In this document: positions 38,567 through 48,649 of the stretch, piece by piece | Layout: the number at the start of each line of letters is the position of its first letter | How positions within the stretch are numbered: the stretch's first letter is position 1 | Assembly (NCBI GenBank): GCA_029012445.1 | Contig: JAQXMC010000003.1 | Span: 1 to 64,000, forward strand | Reading direction: 5' to 3' | From: Oscillospiraceae bacterium | GTDB taxonomy: Bacteria; Bacillota; Clostridia; Oscillospirales; Acutalibacteraceae | Length of the DNA: 64,000 bases | Position numbers and translations under genes: made by a program | The notes under the pieces: generated by a model | Databases searched by the model: none | What the model was told of the DNA's origin: nothing | The model's input: only the letters and a program-made list of their open reading frames with translations

Positions 38567-38598
38567 CAGCCGCAGATACGACAGAGTGTCTGCGGCTG
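38567..38598 (+). terminator. Terminator-like hairpin after gdhA (weak T-tract)
   Basis: CAGCCGCAGA...TCTGCGGCTG. Confidence 0.5.
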
Positions 38599-38668
38599 GA
38601 CTGTTTCATGACCGTGAAAGTTATAGGCTATATCGGGCTGACAGTATAAAGTTTAATTAAACAGCTTG

Positions 38669-38697
38669 TTGACTAAACATACCGGATATGTTATTAT
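38669..38697 (+). promoter_or_regulatory. Sigma-A-type promoter
   Basis: TTGACT - 17 nt - TATTAT upstream of the ORF at 38748. Confidence 0.6.
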
Positions 38698-38747
38698 TTA
38701 AGTGCAAATATGGTAATTTTGCCAAAAATTTATAGGGGGATAAAAAT

Positions 38748-41372
38748 ATGAGAAAATTTCTGGCGTGTTTGCTGACATTCACATTTTTATTTGCGATATG
38801 CGCTCCTGTTGCCTATGCGGGGCAAAAAGAGAGCGAGTCCGTTTTGAGACTCGTTGTTCCAGAGGAGTGGGAAATGGATATCGGTGACAGCAGAAGCGTT
38901 GACGCGGCTTTCTCAGACGGCGTCACGGACCGCGTTCTGACATGGACGGCTGAGCCCGAATCGGTTGCAACCGTTGATCAGTGGGGCAGAGTCACCGCTG
39001 TCGGAGAAGGCAAGGCAAACATAACGGCAAAGACCGCGGGCGGACTTTGCGACACGGTCGTGCTTAATGTCGTCACTGAGCCGACAAAGCTCAAATCGAC
39101 CAAATCAAAGACTGACTATCAGGGTGAAGCAGTCGCTGAGACAGAAAATCTTCAGAAGTTAGTCACTCGTTACGCCTACGGCAGTAAAGAGGTCAGTGAA
39201 GATTTATATGACGAGTCAAAGTACGCTTCAGCTCAGAGCGTAACCTCAAGCGACGGAGCCGTATGGCAGATAACCGATTACGGCGTACTTCGCACAGATA
39301 ATAATGCGGCTAACGACAGAGACAAGGAACAGCGCTTTATGGGCGACAGATATTTCTATTCACCCGACACGGGCGACGGAAATGTCCTTGCCATTTTCTC
39401 TGACGGAGATAAGGGCATCTGGACAGTTATGAAAGAGGGCTTCACCCACATCAAAGTGGTTGAGATGAACGGTGAGGATAAAGCCGCACTTATGAGCGAC
39501 GACACTCAGAAGAATGTTTCGCGCCGCGGCATGGTGTCCAACGCCGGTCTTATAGATGACGAGTGGATACCCGAAGAATCAGACAACGACGGTCTTTGGA
39601 CAAGCATGTACGGTGCGGGCGAGCTGATGAGATATGCGGTTCTCAGAGACGACCCGACCGCAACTGAAGAAGAAGTTGAAGCCGCAAGAAAAACGGCTTA
39701 TCTTTCGACAGAAGCCGTCCTTCTTCTGACTTATATATCAATGCGTGAGGGAACTGTTGACAGCTATGTCAGAGCTCAGCGCAACGGCAGCGTGACAGAT
39801 CTCAACACCGGCAAGTATTATTCCTCAGGCGCTCTTGTTGAGGGCGGTGATTATTCACAGAATGTTCCGTTTAACAGCCCGGCCACTATGTTTGAATATA
39901 TGCAGAAGCAATATATGAAGCCTATCTGCAAGATGACATATGTCATGGATAAAAACAACCTCGCTCTTTACAGTCCCGAAAGCTGGATCGATCCTCTTGA
40001 GGATGACACGCAGACTTATGCGGCAAGAAAGAGAAATCTTGAAGGCTTCTGGGCCAGGACCTATTCACTCAAAAGTGAAAAAGAAGAATATGGGGATTAC
40101 AGCGGAAATATCTATTGGAGCATGAACGGCGACGGAACCGCCACCGGCGTTTCAACCAAAACTCCCGATAGCAGCGAATATCTCATTAACGGTGAAAACC
40201 TCAGAGGAAAAACCGTTAACGCAACAAAAGCTATTCCGGAAAGACTCTGGAACGATCTTCTCGGCTCCGATTATCAGATTGACGAAATTGTCTATAAGGG
40301 CGACACGAGCGCAGACGAGATAATCGGTCATCTGTTTATTTATAAGCTGGCCTATGACATTCTCGGCAAGGAAGATCCCGAAATAGCTTCACTCATTTCA
40401 CAGACAATGGATCTGTTTGCTCAGCACCTTGTTGATAACGGCTATGCGCTTTGCGACGGAACAGGTCAGCCGACAACATGGGGCAAATTCTCCCGCACCT
40501 ATTTCCATAACGGTCAGGTCCTCGGCGGTGCGCCTCTTCAGAGTGCGGTTCTTCTTTGCGCTTTCAAGGTCGCAGCTTATGTGACCGGTGATCAGAAGTG
40601 GGAAAATGAATACAGAATGGCGGCTCTCGATCCGCAGTATGAATACGCAAAAACTCTCACTCAAGAGCTTGAAAGATACACAATGTCTATTATTGATTAC
40701 GGAAACGGCGTCAACAAGCTTGTTGGTTTATTGATGAGACCTCTGGTTAACACAAATCTGTTCAAGACAATATACAGACTTATTCTCAATGACTCCGACG
40801 AAGAAATGGCTATGCTCGCATATTATCTTCTCTTCCAGCTTGAGGACGATGAAGAGCTTCTCAGCTATTACAGAGAGGGCGTTGATGACTGGTGGTATTC
40901 GATATCTCACAGCGAAAATCCGCTTTGGTATTATATTTATCAGCTCGCATATCCCGACAGAGAAGTCACCGACTACTACGGAAATAATATTATTGAAACG
41001 GCTTCATGGTCTCTCAGCCGTCATCCGATAGATATGATAACCTATCTTGCGTCAAATAAGAACCGCGACGATGTTGCAGAGATAGATCTTAAAGACTTGG
41101 GCATCAGCGGAACAAATCCTCTTTCATATGACGCAACATATAAAAAGCCGCTTTTCTCAAACTGCAATAACAAGATAATCCGGATAATCGGTATCGTTTT
41201 GAGTGCGGGAAGCCTGAAGTGGGCTGTTGCGGCTCCGGATGAAAGAGCACTTCATAAGTATAATACAGTAAGCTATGTTCTTGACGGCTGTTATAATGTC
41301 AACAACATGGAAGGCTCAACGACCTACACTTTGCCTTATTGGATGGGCAGATATCACGGTATGTTAAAATGA
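38748..41372 (+). CDS. Secreted protein with N-terminal BIG2-type Ig-like domain and large uncharacterised C-terminal region
   Basis: Signal peptide; DRVLTWTAEPESVATVDQWGRVTAVGEGKANITAKTAGG is a BIG2 signature; no anchor motif at C-terminus. Confidence 0.8.
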   Translation: MRKFLACLLTFTFLFAICAPVAYAGQKESESVLRLVVPEEWEMDIGDSRSVDAAFSDGVTDRVLTWTAEPESVATVDQWGRVTAVGEGKANITAKTAGGLCDTVVLNVVTEPTKLKSTKSKTDYQGEAVAETENLQKLVTRYAYGSKEVSEDLYDESKYASAQSVTSSDGAVWQITDYGVLRTDNNAANDRDKEQRFMGDRYFYSPDTGDGNVLAIFSDGDKGIWTVMKEGFTHIKVVEMNGEDKAALMSDDTQKNVSRRGMVSNAGLIDDEWIPEESDNDGLWTSMYGAGELMRYAVLRDDPTATEEEVEAARKTAYLSTEAVLLLTYISMREGTVDSYVRAQRNGSVTDLNTGKYYSSGALVEGGDYSQNVPFNSPATMFEYMQKQYMKPICKMTYVMDKNNLALYSPESWIDPLEDDTQTYAARKRNLEGFWARTYSLKSEKEEYGDYSGNIYWSMNGDGTATGVSTKTPDSSEYLINGENLRGKTVNATKAIPERLWNDLLGSDYQIDEIVYKGDTSADEIIGHLFIYKLAYDILGKEDPEIASLISQTMDLFAQHLVDNGYALCDGTGQPTTWGKFSRTYFHNGQVLGGAPLQSAVLLCAFKVAAYVTGDQKWENEYRMAALDPQYEYAKTLTQELERYTMSIIDYGNGVNKLVGLLMRPLVNTNLFKTIYRLILNDSDEEMAMLAYYLLFQLEDDEELLSYYREGVDDWWYSISHSENPLWYYIYQLAYPDREVTDYYGNNIIETASWSLSRHPIDMITYLASNKNRDDVAEIDLKDLGISGTNPLSYDATYKKPLFSNCNNKIIRIIGIVLSAGSLKWAVAAPDERALHKYNTVSYVLDGCYNVNNMEGSTTYTLPYWMGRYHGMLK

Positions 41373-41383
41373 AATAAAATTAA

Positions 41384-41421
41384 GAAAATCCAAGCGGCGG
41401 AAAATCTGTCGCTTGGATTTT
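41384..41421 (+). terminator. Intrinsic terminator
   Basis: AAAATCCAAGCG...CGCTTGGATTTTT. Confidence 0.85.
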
Positions 41422-41504
41422 TGAGTAATGGAGCACGCCCCGCTGTTCAAGCACAACAATGAAATAGCTCCTAATTTCATCAGCTGCCGATCGTGACCGC
41501 CGCT

Positions 41505-41553
41505 GAAAAAACTGAGATGTCCCACACCATCAAAACAGGCGGGGGACATCTCA
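41505..41553 (-). terminator. Intrinsic terminator for mreB (- strand)
   Basis: On - strand TGAGATGTCCC...GGGACATCTCA followed by GTTTTTT. Confidence 0.75.
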
Positions 41554-41611
41554 TAATAGTTATATACGACTTAATTATTCGATAAAAGCACGCACAGACG
41601 AATGTGAATCG

Positions 41612-42646
41612 TCAGTCAATATATCCGGCGACATCTTCACGGGCTTTGAAAATATAGCCGTTGTTTTTCATAAACTGCATATTTTTGAAGCCGTAGCCTA
41701 TGCCCTTTGCAACGCATAATTCCGGCTCGTCGGCAAGCTTGACTCTCATTGACAGCCTTTCAGAAAGCATTTTTTCAAGTCCGTATATTTTAGCTCCTCC
41801 GCCTGTCAGAACAAGACCGTTGCTGTATATATCGGCAACAAGCTCAGGCGGAGTACATTCAAGAGTTTCTCTTATTGCTTCGGCTATTTTTTCGATACAC
41901 TCTCTGACAGCGAGATAGACCTCCGTCGATGTTATCTCAAAAGAGCAGGGCATACCGCCGATGAAATTTTTGCCCTTACATGTGACCGCTATTTCTTCAG
42001 TCGGAAGATATGCACAGCCAATTGTTTTTTTCAGCTCCTCTGCAGTTGAAAGGCCGATCAGAATATCTCTTTCTCGTCTGACATATCGCTGGATTGCTTC
42101 ATCCATTGCGTTTCCGGCGACTTTAACGGAGTTTGAAATGGCGATGTTTCCCATAGTCACCACCGCAATGTCGGTCGTACCTCCGCCGATATCGGCAACA
42201 AGTATTCCCTGAGGGTTATTTATCTTGACCTTTGCTCCTATTATCGCTGCGAGTGGTTCCTCCATAACGCAGGCCCGTCCGGCTCCGCTTGAGGTTATGG
42301 CGTCGAGCAGCGTTCTTTTTTCGAGAGTCGTAACGCCGCTCGGTGTGCAAACGATAACATTCGGCTTAAAAATTCTGTATTTGCAAATTCTCTTGATATA
42401 GGTGCGAAGCATCTTCTCGGTAACGGCGAAATCCGAAATAACGCCGTCTCTCAGCGGTGAAACGACTCGGAGTGTATCCGGATTTTTTTCAAGCATTTTT
42501 TTTGCGTCCTCGCCCATTGCAACGATTTCACCCGTGTCATCGTCAAATGCGACAACGGAAGCCTCGGACAAAACGATACCCTTGCCGCCGACATATATGA
42601 CCGTAGTCGTGGTTCCCAAATCTATTCCAATCTTTAAGCCGAGCAT
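41612..42646 (-). CDS. mreB: Rod shape-determining protein MreB/Mbl family
   Basis: GIDLGTTTTVIYV, EEPLAAIIGA, VADIGGGTTDIAVV, LTGGGAKIYGL; RBS AAGGTGGTG before ATG 42646. Confidence 0.95.
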   Translation of the reverse strand: MLGLKIGIDLGTTTTVIYVGGKGIVLSEASVVAFDDDTGEIVAMGEDAKKMLEKNPDTLRVVSPLRDGVISDFAVTEKMLRTYIKRICKYRIFKPNVIVCTPSGVTTLEKRTLLDAITSSGAGRACVMEEPLAAIIGAKVKINNPQGILVADIGGGTTDIAVVTMGNIAISNSVKVAGNAMDEAIQRYVRRERDILIGLSTAEELKKTIGCAYLPTEEIAVTCKGKNFIGGMPCSFEITSTEVYLAVRECIEKIAEAIRETLECTPPELVADIYSNGLVLTGGGAKIYGLEKMLSERLSMRVKLADEPELCVAKGIGYGFKNMQFMKNNGYIFKAREDVAGYID

Positions 42647-42677
42647 ATCTTTCACCACCTTGAAAAATAATTATATA

Positions 42678-44885
42678 TTATTCGTCGTTTTTTGTCAAAA
42701 AATATTTCAATGCCGAGTACCTTTTTATTCTTTTATCGTTTTCGACCATTGCGTAAATATCCCGCTTTGTGCCGACAAGAATTAGCTTTGATTTAGCTCT
42801 TGTGACCGCCGTATAAAGCAGATTACGATAGGAAAGCTGCGGCAGGACGGAGCAGACAGGCATCACGACCGCATTATATTCAGAACCTTGACTTTTGTGA
42901 ACCGTTATTGCGTACGCCAGCTCAAGCTGGTTAGCTTGGTCAAAAGAATAAATTGCTTCTTTGTCATCAAAGATAATTTTCATAAGTCTCACTTCGGGCT
43001 TTATCTGTTCGAGAGTTCCGATATCGCCGTTGAAAATGCCGGCGCCCGATTCTTTTCCCTTTTTCCACGGAATATCATAGTTGTTTTTTATCTGCATAAC
43101 TCTGTCACCCTCGCGGAAGACGCGTCCGTTCATATTGAACTCATTTTTAACGCCGTCGGGCGGATTTATGCACTTTTGTATTGCCGTGTTAAGGCTGACG
43201 CTGCCTGTCTCTCCCTTTCTCGACGGACAAAGTATCTGGATATCTCTGATAGGATCATAGCCATATGCTTTCGGAAGCCGGCTTGTATAAAGATCAATGA
43301 CTGTGCTTGCGGCAAGATACACATTGCTCCTGCTCATGAAGAAAAAGTCGTTATCCGTTCTGTCAAGCTCCGGCATTTCGCCGCTGACTATTTTGTGAGC
43401 ATTTGTTACTATCAGGCTTTCCATTGCCTGACGGAATATCTCTTTGAGAGCCACAACGGGGATAAGTCCGCTGTCAATAAGGTCATGAAGAACATTGCCG
43501 GCGCCGACTGCGGGCAGCTGATCTGAATCGCCGACCATTATAAGCCGGCAGCCAAGCTTCAGTGCGTCCAGAAGCGACGAAAACAGACTGATATCGACCA
43601 TTGAAAGCTCATCAACAATAACCGCGTCATAGGGCAGGGGATTTGACAGATTTCTTTGAAAGCTGGGGCGATCGTCGTCTTTCCACTCGACCTCGAGAAG
43701 TCTGTGTATCGTTTTCGCTTCTCTGCCCGTGATCTCGCTCATTCTTTTCGCCGCCCGTCCCGTCGGTGCGGTGAGGGCAACCTTCAGCCCATTGCGCTCG
43801 AACAGCTCGATAATGCCGTTGAGAGTCGTTGTTTTGCCCGTACCTGGGCCGCCTGTCAGAATAAGCATACCCTTTTCAAGAGCTGTTGTGATGGCCTCTG
43901 CCTGAAGCTTTTCATAATGTATGCCGAACTTTTTTTCAAGTGAGGAAATTCTGTTTTTTATTGAAGCTTTGCCTTTAGGCGGCGGAAATTTCAGCATTAC
44001 AGAAAGCCTTTGAGCTGCCGAATATTCCGCCGTATACATATACGGCAAAAACAAAAAGTTGCGGCCGTTGATATTTTTGCATATTAGCTGACCGTTATCC
44101 GTCAGTTTATCTATTGTTGAAAAAATTGTTTCTTCATCGCTGTCAAGAAGCTCTGCGGCTGTGGAAATAACCTTGTCTTTTGGCAGACAGGTGTGGCCGT
44201 TTCTCAGATTATAGCGCAGAACATGGACTGTTCCTGCTCCGAGCCTGTATTCGCAGGCAGAAGGGGACGGCATATTTCCGGCGATCTCATCGGCGCGCTT
44301 AAACGAAATGCCGATAATATCATTGCAAAGTATGTACGGATTTTCCGTTATAACATCGACCGCCCTCGGGCCGAATGCTTTAAAGACTTTAACGCATTCG
44401 TTGCTCGTCATTCCGAACTTTTCAAGGTATATCATAACTTCACGAATAGCGAACTGTTTTTTGAATTCCCTTGAAATTTCAACAGCTTTATTTTCCGAGA
44501 TTCCTTTTATCCCGGCAAGCCTGTCAGGCTCGTTTTCTATAACGCTGAAAGCTGCGTCGCCGAAAGCTTCGATTATTTTAGCCGCCATTTTCGGACCAAT
44601 GCCTTTTATAGCGCCCGATGATAAATATTTCAGCATATCCGAAACGCTTTTCGGCATTTCGCGCTCGCATTTAATTATTCTCAGCTGGCGGCCGAACGAC
44701 GGGTGCCTGTCCCAACGGCCGATGACTCTTATCGTTTCGCCGACCGACACATTCGGCAGCATGCCGACTGCGGTAATAAGCTTGTCGTCAACACACATGT
44801 CAATGACCGTGAAGCCCGTTTCAGCGTTTGAAAAAACCACATCTTCAACGGTCCCGCGAAGTTCTTCGCCGTCTGTTTCCGTCAT
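42678..44885 (-). CDS. recD2: RecD2-type ATP-dependent DNA helicase
   Basis: LTGGPGTGKTTTLNGII Walker A, VDELSMVDISLFSSLLDAL, GDSDQLPAVGAGNVL, AITVHKSQGSEYNAVVMP; N-terminal HhH region. Confidence 0.95.
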   Translation of the reverse strand: MTETDGEELRGTVEDVVFSNAETGFTVIDMCVDDKLITAVGMLPNVSVGETIRVIGRWDRHPSFGRQLRIIKCEREMPKSVSDMLKYLSSGAIKGIGPKMAAKIIEAFGDAAFSVIENEPDRLAGIKGISENKAVEISREFKKQFAIREVMIYLEKFGMTSNECVKVFKAFGPRAVDVITENPYILCNDIIGISFKRADEIAGNMPSPSACEYRLGAGTVHVLRYNLRNGHTCLPKDKVISTAAELLDSDEETIFSTIDKLTDNGQLICKNINGRNFLFLPYMYTAEYSAAQRLSVMLKFPPPKGKASIKNRISSLEKKFGIHYEKLQAEAITTALEKGMLILTGGPGTGKTTTLNGIIELFERNGLKVALTAPTGRAAKRMSEITGREAKTIHRLLEVEWKDDDRPSFQRNLSNPLPYDAVIVDELSMVDISLFSSLLDALKLGCRLIMVGDSDQLPAVGAGNVLHDLIDSGLIPVVALKEIFRQAMESLIVTNAHKIVSGEMPELDRTDNDFFFMSRSNVYLAASTVIDLYTSRLPKAYGYDPIRDIQILCPSRKGETGSVSLNTAIQKCINPPDGVKNEFNMNGRVFREGDRVMQIKNNYDIPWKKGKESGAGIFNGDIGTLEQIKPEVRLMKIIFDDKEAIYSFDQANQLELAYAITVHKSQGSEYNAVVMPVCSVLPQLSYRNLLYTAVTRAKSKLILVGTKRDIYAMVENDKRIKRYSALKYFLTKNDE

Positions 44886-44904
44886 TTCGTACGCCCCCTT
44901 TTTG

Positions 44905-44935
44905 CAAAAAAATTTGCACTCCGAAAAGTGCAAAT
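44905..44935 (-). terminator. Terminator of RNase P RNA
   Basis: On - strand ATTTGCACT-TTTCGG-AGTGCAAAT followed by TTTTTT. Confidence 0.85.
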
Positions 44936-44937
44936 CG

Positions 44938-45266
44938 TGACCGGATCTGTAAGCCGAGTTCTGTCATTTAAGGCAATCATCTTTCTAGTCCGTGCGTTGC
45001 CGCACGGATCAAGCCACCCGTCGAAAATACATCGAGCAAATGCGTCTTTCGGTCGGTGTTGCTTCGGATAGGGTTTACAGGAATGCAATGTTACCATTGC
45101 ACCAGTGAGCTTTTACCTCGCTTTTCCACCCTTACCGCATAAAGCGGCGGTATATCTCTGTTGCACTTTCCCTAAGGTCGCCCTCGGCGGCTGTTAGCCG
45201 TTATCCTGCTCTGTGAAGCTCGGACTTTCCTCATGCTTTAGCACGCGATTGCCCAATCCGCTCAAC
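44938..45266 (-). ncRNA. rnpB: RNase P RNA
   Basis: On - strand GAGGAAAGTCCGAGCTTCACAGAGCAGGATAACGGCTAACAGCC...AGGGAAAGTGCAACAGAGAT...GGTAAACCC-like and terminal ACAGAACTCGGCTTACAGATCCGGTC. Confidence 0.95.
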
Positions 45267-45434
45267 AGATATATTCTATAATAGTTTTCGATTTTTGTCA
45301 AACAAAAATACAAATTAAATATGACATTATCATTACAATTTTTATAAATCTCTTGTCAAACGATCATTTTTAAGTTAAAATACCTAAGCGGTGATTAAAT
45401 TCGCAATTTACCGGTAACATGAAGGAGAGAAAAA

Positions 45435-46790
45435 ATGGACGATTGGTTTAACATGAAAAACAGCGATTCCGATAGTGAGCGCGAAAGAAAAGTCGGAAGA
45501 ATATTTCAGGACGACAGCTATATTCCGGGCGCAGAGCTTATGAACGGCTTTGCAGAAAAGAAGCATGAAAACACTGAGAAATCTGCAGACAGTTTAGATA
45601 TTCCGGACAATAACGGCTATCGAAACGGCGACGCCGTCAGCCGGGATTATAAAGCCGGATATCAAAGCAGTGCGCCTGAGAGAAACAGAGCCGAAAGCAG
45701 AGAAAACACCGGGGCATACGACGAAAAATATGCAACCGGAGAGCTCGATTTCAGCGATATTCAAAGACAGATTAGGGCTAAGGAAAGCAGCAAAGCCGAA
45801 GACCAGGTCAAAACTGAGATCACCGGCGATATTGACAGCAGATCGAGAAAAAAGAAAAAATCCGGCGGCAAGTCAAAAGCCAAAAAAATAATTCTGAGCC
45901 TTATCGCCGTGATACTCGTTGTCGCGATAGTCTTTACCGGCTACGCATTCAAGCTGTTTTCGGCAATTAACTATACACCCGAAAGCCACAAAGCAAACAA
46001 ATATATTTCTGAAAGCAAGCTCACATATGACGATGATATATACAATATTTTGCTTTTGGGAACGGACGAGAGAGCAACTCAGGCAAATTATCGCTCCGAC
46101 ACGATGATCCTTGTGAGCCTTGATAAGAAAAATAAAAAAATCAAGCTCACATCTTTCCTGCGCGATCTGTGGGTATATATTCCCGCTAAGGACAGCTCGG
46201 CTAAACTCAACGCAACCTGCTCATACGGCGGTCCTCAGATGGTCATGGACACTCTTGAGTATCATTTTAAAGTCAGAATCGACAAATTTGTAATGATAAA
46301 TTTCGATGTCTTTAAAACGATCATCAACGACCTCGGCGGTATAGCTCTCACTATAACCGAGGCGGAAGCCAAAAATATCACTAAGGAGGCGGGCTTTAAC
46401 TGCAAGCCGGGAACAAGGACTGTCAAGGGCAGAACCGCCTTGTGGTACGCCCGGATCAGACATCTTGACTCAGATTTTAACAGAACAGCCCGCCAGCGCA
46501 AGGTCATTCAGGCAGTCATTGACAAGGCTAAAAAAAGCAGCGTCACAACGCTGATGAAGGTTCTTAGTGATGTTTTGCCCGAGATACAGACAGATATGAA
46601 TAAAACCGAGATGGCGGGCCTCGGTGTGAACGCGTTGATAAAATATATGAAATACGATATTGAGGAACAGCAGATTCCGGCAAAGGGCACATGGAGAAAC
46701 GCCTGGGTAGGAAGTCAGCAGGTGCTGAAAGCAGACCTTGATGACAATGCGAAAATACTGAAAAAATTTATATACGGAAAGAATAAATAA
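45435..46790 (+). CDS. LytR-CpsA-Psr (LCP) family protein
   Basis: NILLLGTDERATQANYRSDTMILVSLDKKNKKIKLTSFLRDLWVYIP, ALWYARIRHLDSDFNRTARQRKVIQAV; acidic cytosolic N-terminus then TM. Confidence 0.93.
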   Translation: MDDWFNMKNSDSDSERERKVGRIFQDDSYIPGAELMNGFAEKKHENTEKSADSLDIPDNNGYRNGDAVSRDYKAGYQSSAPERNRAESRENTGAYDEKYATGELDFSDIQRQIRAKESSKAEDQVKTEITGDIDSRSRKKKKSGGKSKAKKIILSLIAVILVVAIVFTGYAFKLFSAINYTPESHKANKYISESKLTYDDDIYNILLLGTDERATQANYRSDTMILVSLDKKNKKIKLTSFLRDLWVYIPAKDSSAKLNATCSYGGPQMVMDTLEYHFKVRIDKFVMINFDVFKTIINDLGGIALTITEAEAKNITKEAGFNCKPGTRTVKGRTALWYARIRHLDSDFNRTARQRKVIQAVIDKAKKSSVTTLMKVLSDVLPEIQTDMNKTEMAGLGVNALIKYMKYDIEEQQIPAKGTWRNAWVGSQQVLKADLDDNAKILKKFIYGKNK

Positions 46791-46796
46791 CATGAT

Positions 46797-46832
46797 AATA
46801 AGACCGCCTGAAGCAATTCAGGCGGTCTTATT
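46797..46832. terminator. Bidirectional intrinsic terminator
   Basis: AATAAGACCGCCTGAA-GCAA-TTCAGGCGGTCTTATT perfect stem. Confidence 0.88.
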
Positions 46833-46840
46833 CTGTCAAA

Positions 46841-46984
46841 TCAATCTTTTAATGCTGTATCGTCTTTAGTTTCATCTTTCTTTTCACAGGCCGATCGGGC
46901 GTCGTCCTTGTTGACTGAAGAACACTTCTGACACGATTGAGCGAGTATTTGCGCTACATAAAGATTTTTATTGGCTTTTCTCAT
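46841..46984 (-). CDS. Candidate 47-aa Cys-containing small protein
   Basis: - strand MRKANKNLYVAQILAQSCQKCSSVNKDDARSACEKKDETKDDTALKD, RBS AGAGGTG before ATG, terminator immediately downstream; not in ORF track. Confidence 0.6.
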   Translation of the reverse strand: MRKANKNLYVAQILAQSCQKCSSVNKDDARSACEKKDETKDDTALKD

Positions 46985-47241
46985 TTTTACACCTCTTTTA
47001 AGTATTATGATAAGTTTTATTGAAGCGACAAGCGCACCATATCATTATATGCATTATATATCGGAAATATTGCCAAAACTTGCGGTTATTTAAAACAGTT
47101 TCAAATGTCAATTTTGAGATCTTTTGACAATTTAATAATGAAGTTTTAGAACTCATTAAATGTGTTTATGTCATTTATGCATAAATAGCGGCTGCCATTT
47201 TTGTGAATTTTCACAAAAGTTTAACAGCTTTCCGATAACTA

Positions 47242-47269
47242 TTGAAAAAATTTACAAATAGTGTATAAT
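47242..47269 (+). promoter_or_regulatory. Sigma-A-type promoter
   Basis: TTGAAA - 16 nt - TATAAT upstream of metallophosphoesterase gene. Confidence 0.6.
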
Positions 47270-47330
47270 GTTTGTATATAGATATAAGTATACATTTTTT
47301 ATCAACAACATAAGGAAAGGATTTGAAGAA

Positions 47331-48581
47331 ATGAAAAAGTCATTTTTTAAGTATGTTGCAGTGCTTCTCGTTTTCGTGATGCTTTCAAGCTTCACGGCGT
47401 TTGCTGCGGGCTACACTCCGGCTGAGAAAGCGCAGCTGAAGTTTAACTCTGACGGCGAATTCAAAATTATGCAGATAACCGATATTCAGGACGGTATTCA
47501 TCTCAGACGAATCGCAAAAAGATTTATCCGCTATGCAATCGAACAGACAAAGCCCGATCTTATTGTTCTGACCGGTGATAATATTGCCGGCTACTGGAAC
47601 GGAACGGCTCTTTTCCCGGAAGTTGACGAAACCATGGTCGCCGAAAGCATCGACAGCTTCATGAGCATTTTTGAAGAATACTATGATCAATACGGCGTCA
47701 GAGTGGCTGTTGTTTTCGGAAATCATGACGATCAGCTGACATGGACGACAAAAGAAGAGCAGATCAAGATGTATCAGAAATATGACTGCTTTATCGGCTA
47801 TGATGAGTCGATCGAAAATATTGACATCACAGGCTGCGGAAACTATATGGTTCCGATCTTCAAATCAGATTATACTCCCGTGACGGAAGGCGAGATCGAC
47901 TACACTAACATTGCCTATAACCTCATGATGGTCGATTCCAACACCTATGTCAACAAGCTGGATCTGAAAAACTATGACGCTGTTCACGATGATCAGCTCA
48001 AGTGGTTTGAGGGCGAAATGCAGCGCATTAACACTCTCAGCGGTAAAAATGTTAAATCAATGGTATTCCAGCATATAATCGTCCCCGAGGTATATGACGC
48101 ACTCGTTAAGGTTGACGAGGGTACCGAAGGCGCTGTTCTGGCAAAAGACGGCAACTACTATGTCCTGCCAGAAGGAGCGACGGGAACTCTCGGTGAAGCG
48201 CCCTGCCCGCCCGACAAGAGCGTTTATAACGATGAATATCAAAGACTCATAAATGTCGGAGCCGAAGCATTTTTCTTCGGTCATGACCATAAAAACGATT
48301 TCGGACTCAGCTATAACGGCGCTATGATGTATGCAACCAGCGGCGTAGGCTTCTGCTCATACGGTAGTGAGCTCAGAGGCGTAAGAATTATAAACCTCAA
48401 GGAAAACGGAGACGATGTCACTTATGACACTCAGATGATGTATTATGAGGACACCGACGGTTTCTCAAGCGACGAGGACAATAAAGACGAGATCGACGCT
48501 AACGCAAGAGAAAAGAACTTCTTCCAGAGACTTATCGCGTGGATCAAAACACTTCTCAGATATTGGTTTGGTATAAGATAA
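47331..48581 (+). CDS. Secreted/membrane metallophosphoesterase (calcineurin-like)
   Basis: FKIMQITDIQDGIH, LTGDNIAGYW, VVFGNHDDQ, FFFGHDHKND; signal peptide. Confidence 0.92.
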   Translation: MKKSFFKYVAVLLVFVMLSSFTAFAAGYTPAEKAQLKFNSDGEFKIMQITDIQDGIHLRRIAKRFIRYAIEQTKPDLIVLTGDNIAGYWNGTALFPEVDETMVAESIDSFMSIFEEYYDQYGVRVAVVFGNHDDQLTWTTKEEQIKMYQKYDCFIGYDESIENIDITGCGNYMVPIFKSDYTPVTEGEIDYTNIAYNLMMVDSNTYVNKLDLKNYDAVHDDQLKWFEGEMQRINTLSGKNVKSMVFQHIIVPEVYDALVKVDEGTEGAVLAKDGNYYVLPEGATGTLGEAPCPPDKSVYNDEYQRLINVGAEAFFFGHDHKNDFGLSYNGAMMYATSGVGFCSYGSELRGVRIINLKENGDDVTYDTQMMYYEDTDGFSSDEDNKDEIDANAREKNFFQRLIAWIKTLLRYWFGIR

Positions 48582-48603
48582 TTTATTGAATTTATTTAAA
48601 GCG

Positions 48604-48627
48604 AGGGGGCGGTGATCATCCGCCCTC
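48604..48627. repeat. GC-rich imperfect palindrome, same type as 11285-11306
   Basis: AGGGGGCGGTGATCATCCGCCCTC between two genes. Confidence 0.55.
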
Positions 48628-48649
48628 TTATGAATAAGGAGCTATTTTT

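Noticed and set aside
42888-43526. 212-aa + strand ORF
   Set aside because: Antisense to conserved recD2 helicase motifs.
44882-45097. 71-aa - strand ORF
   Set aside because: Lies within RNase P RNA.
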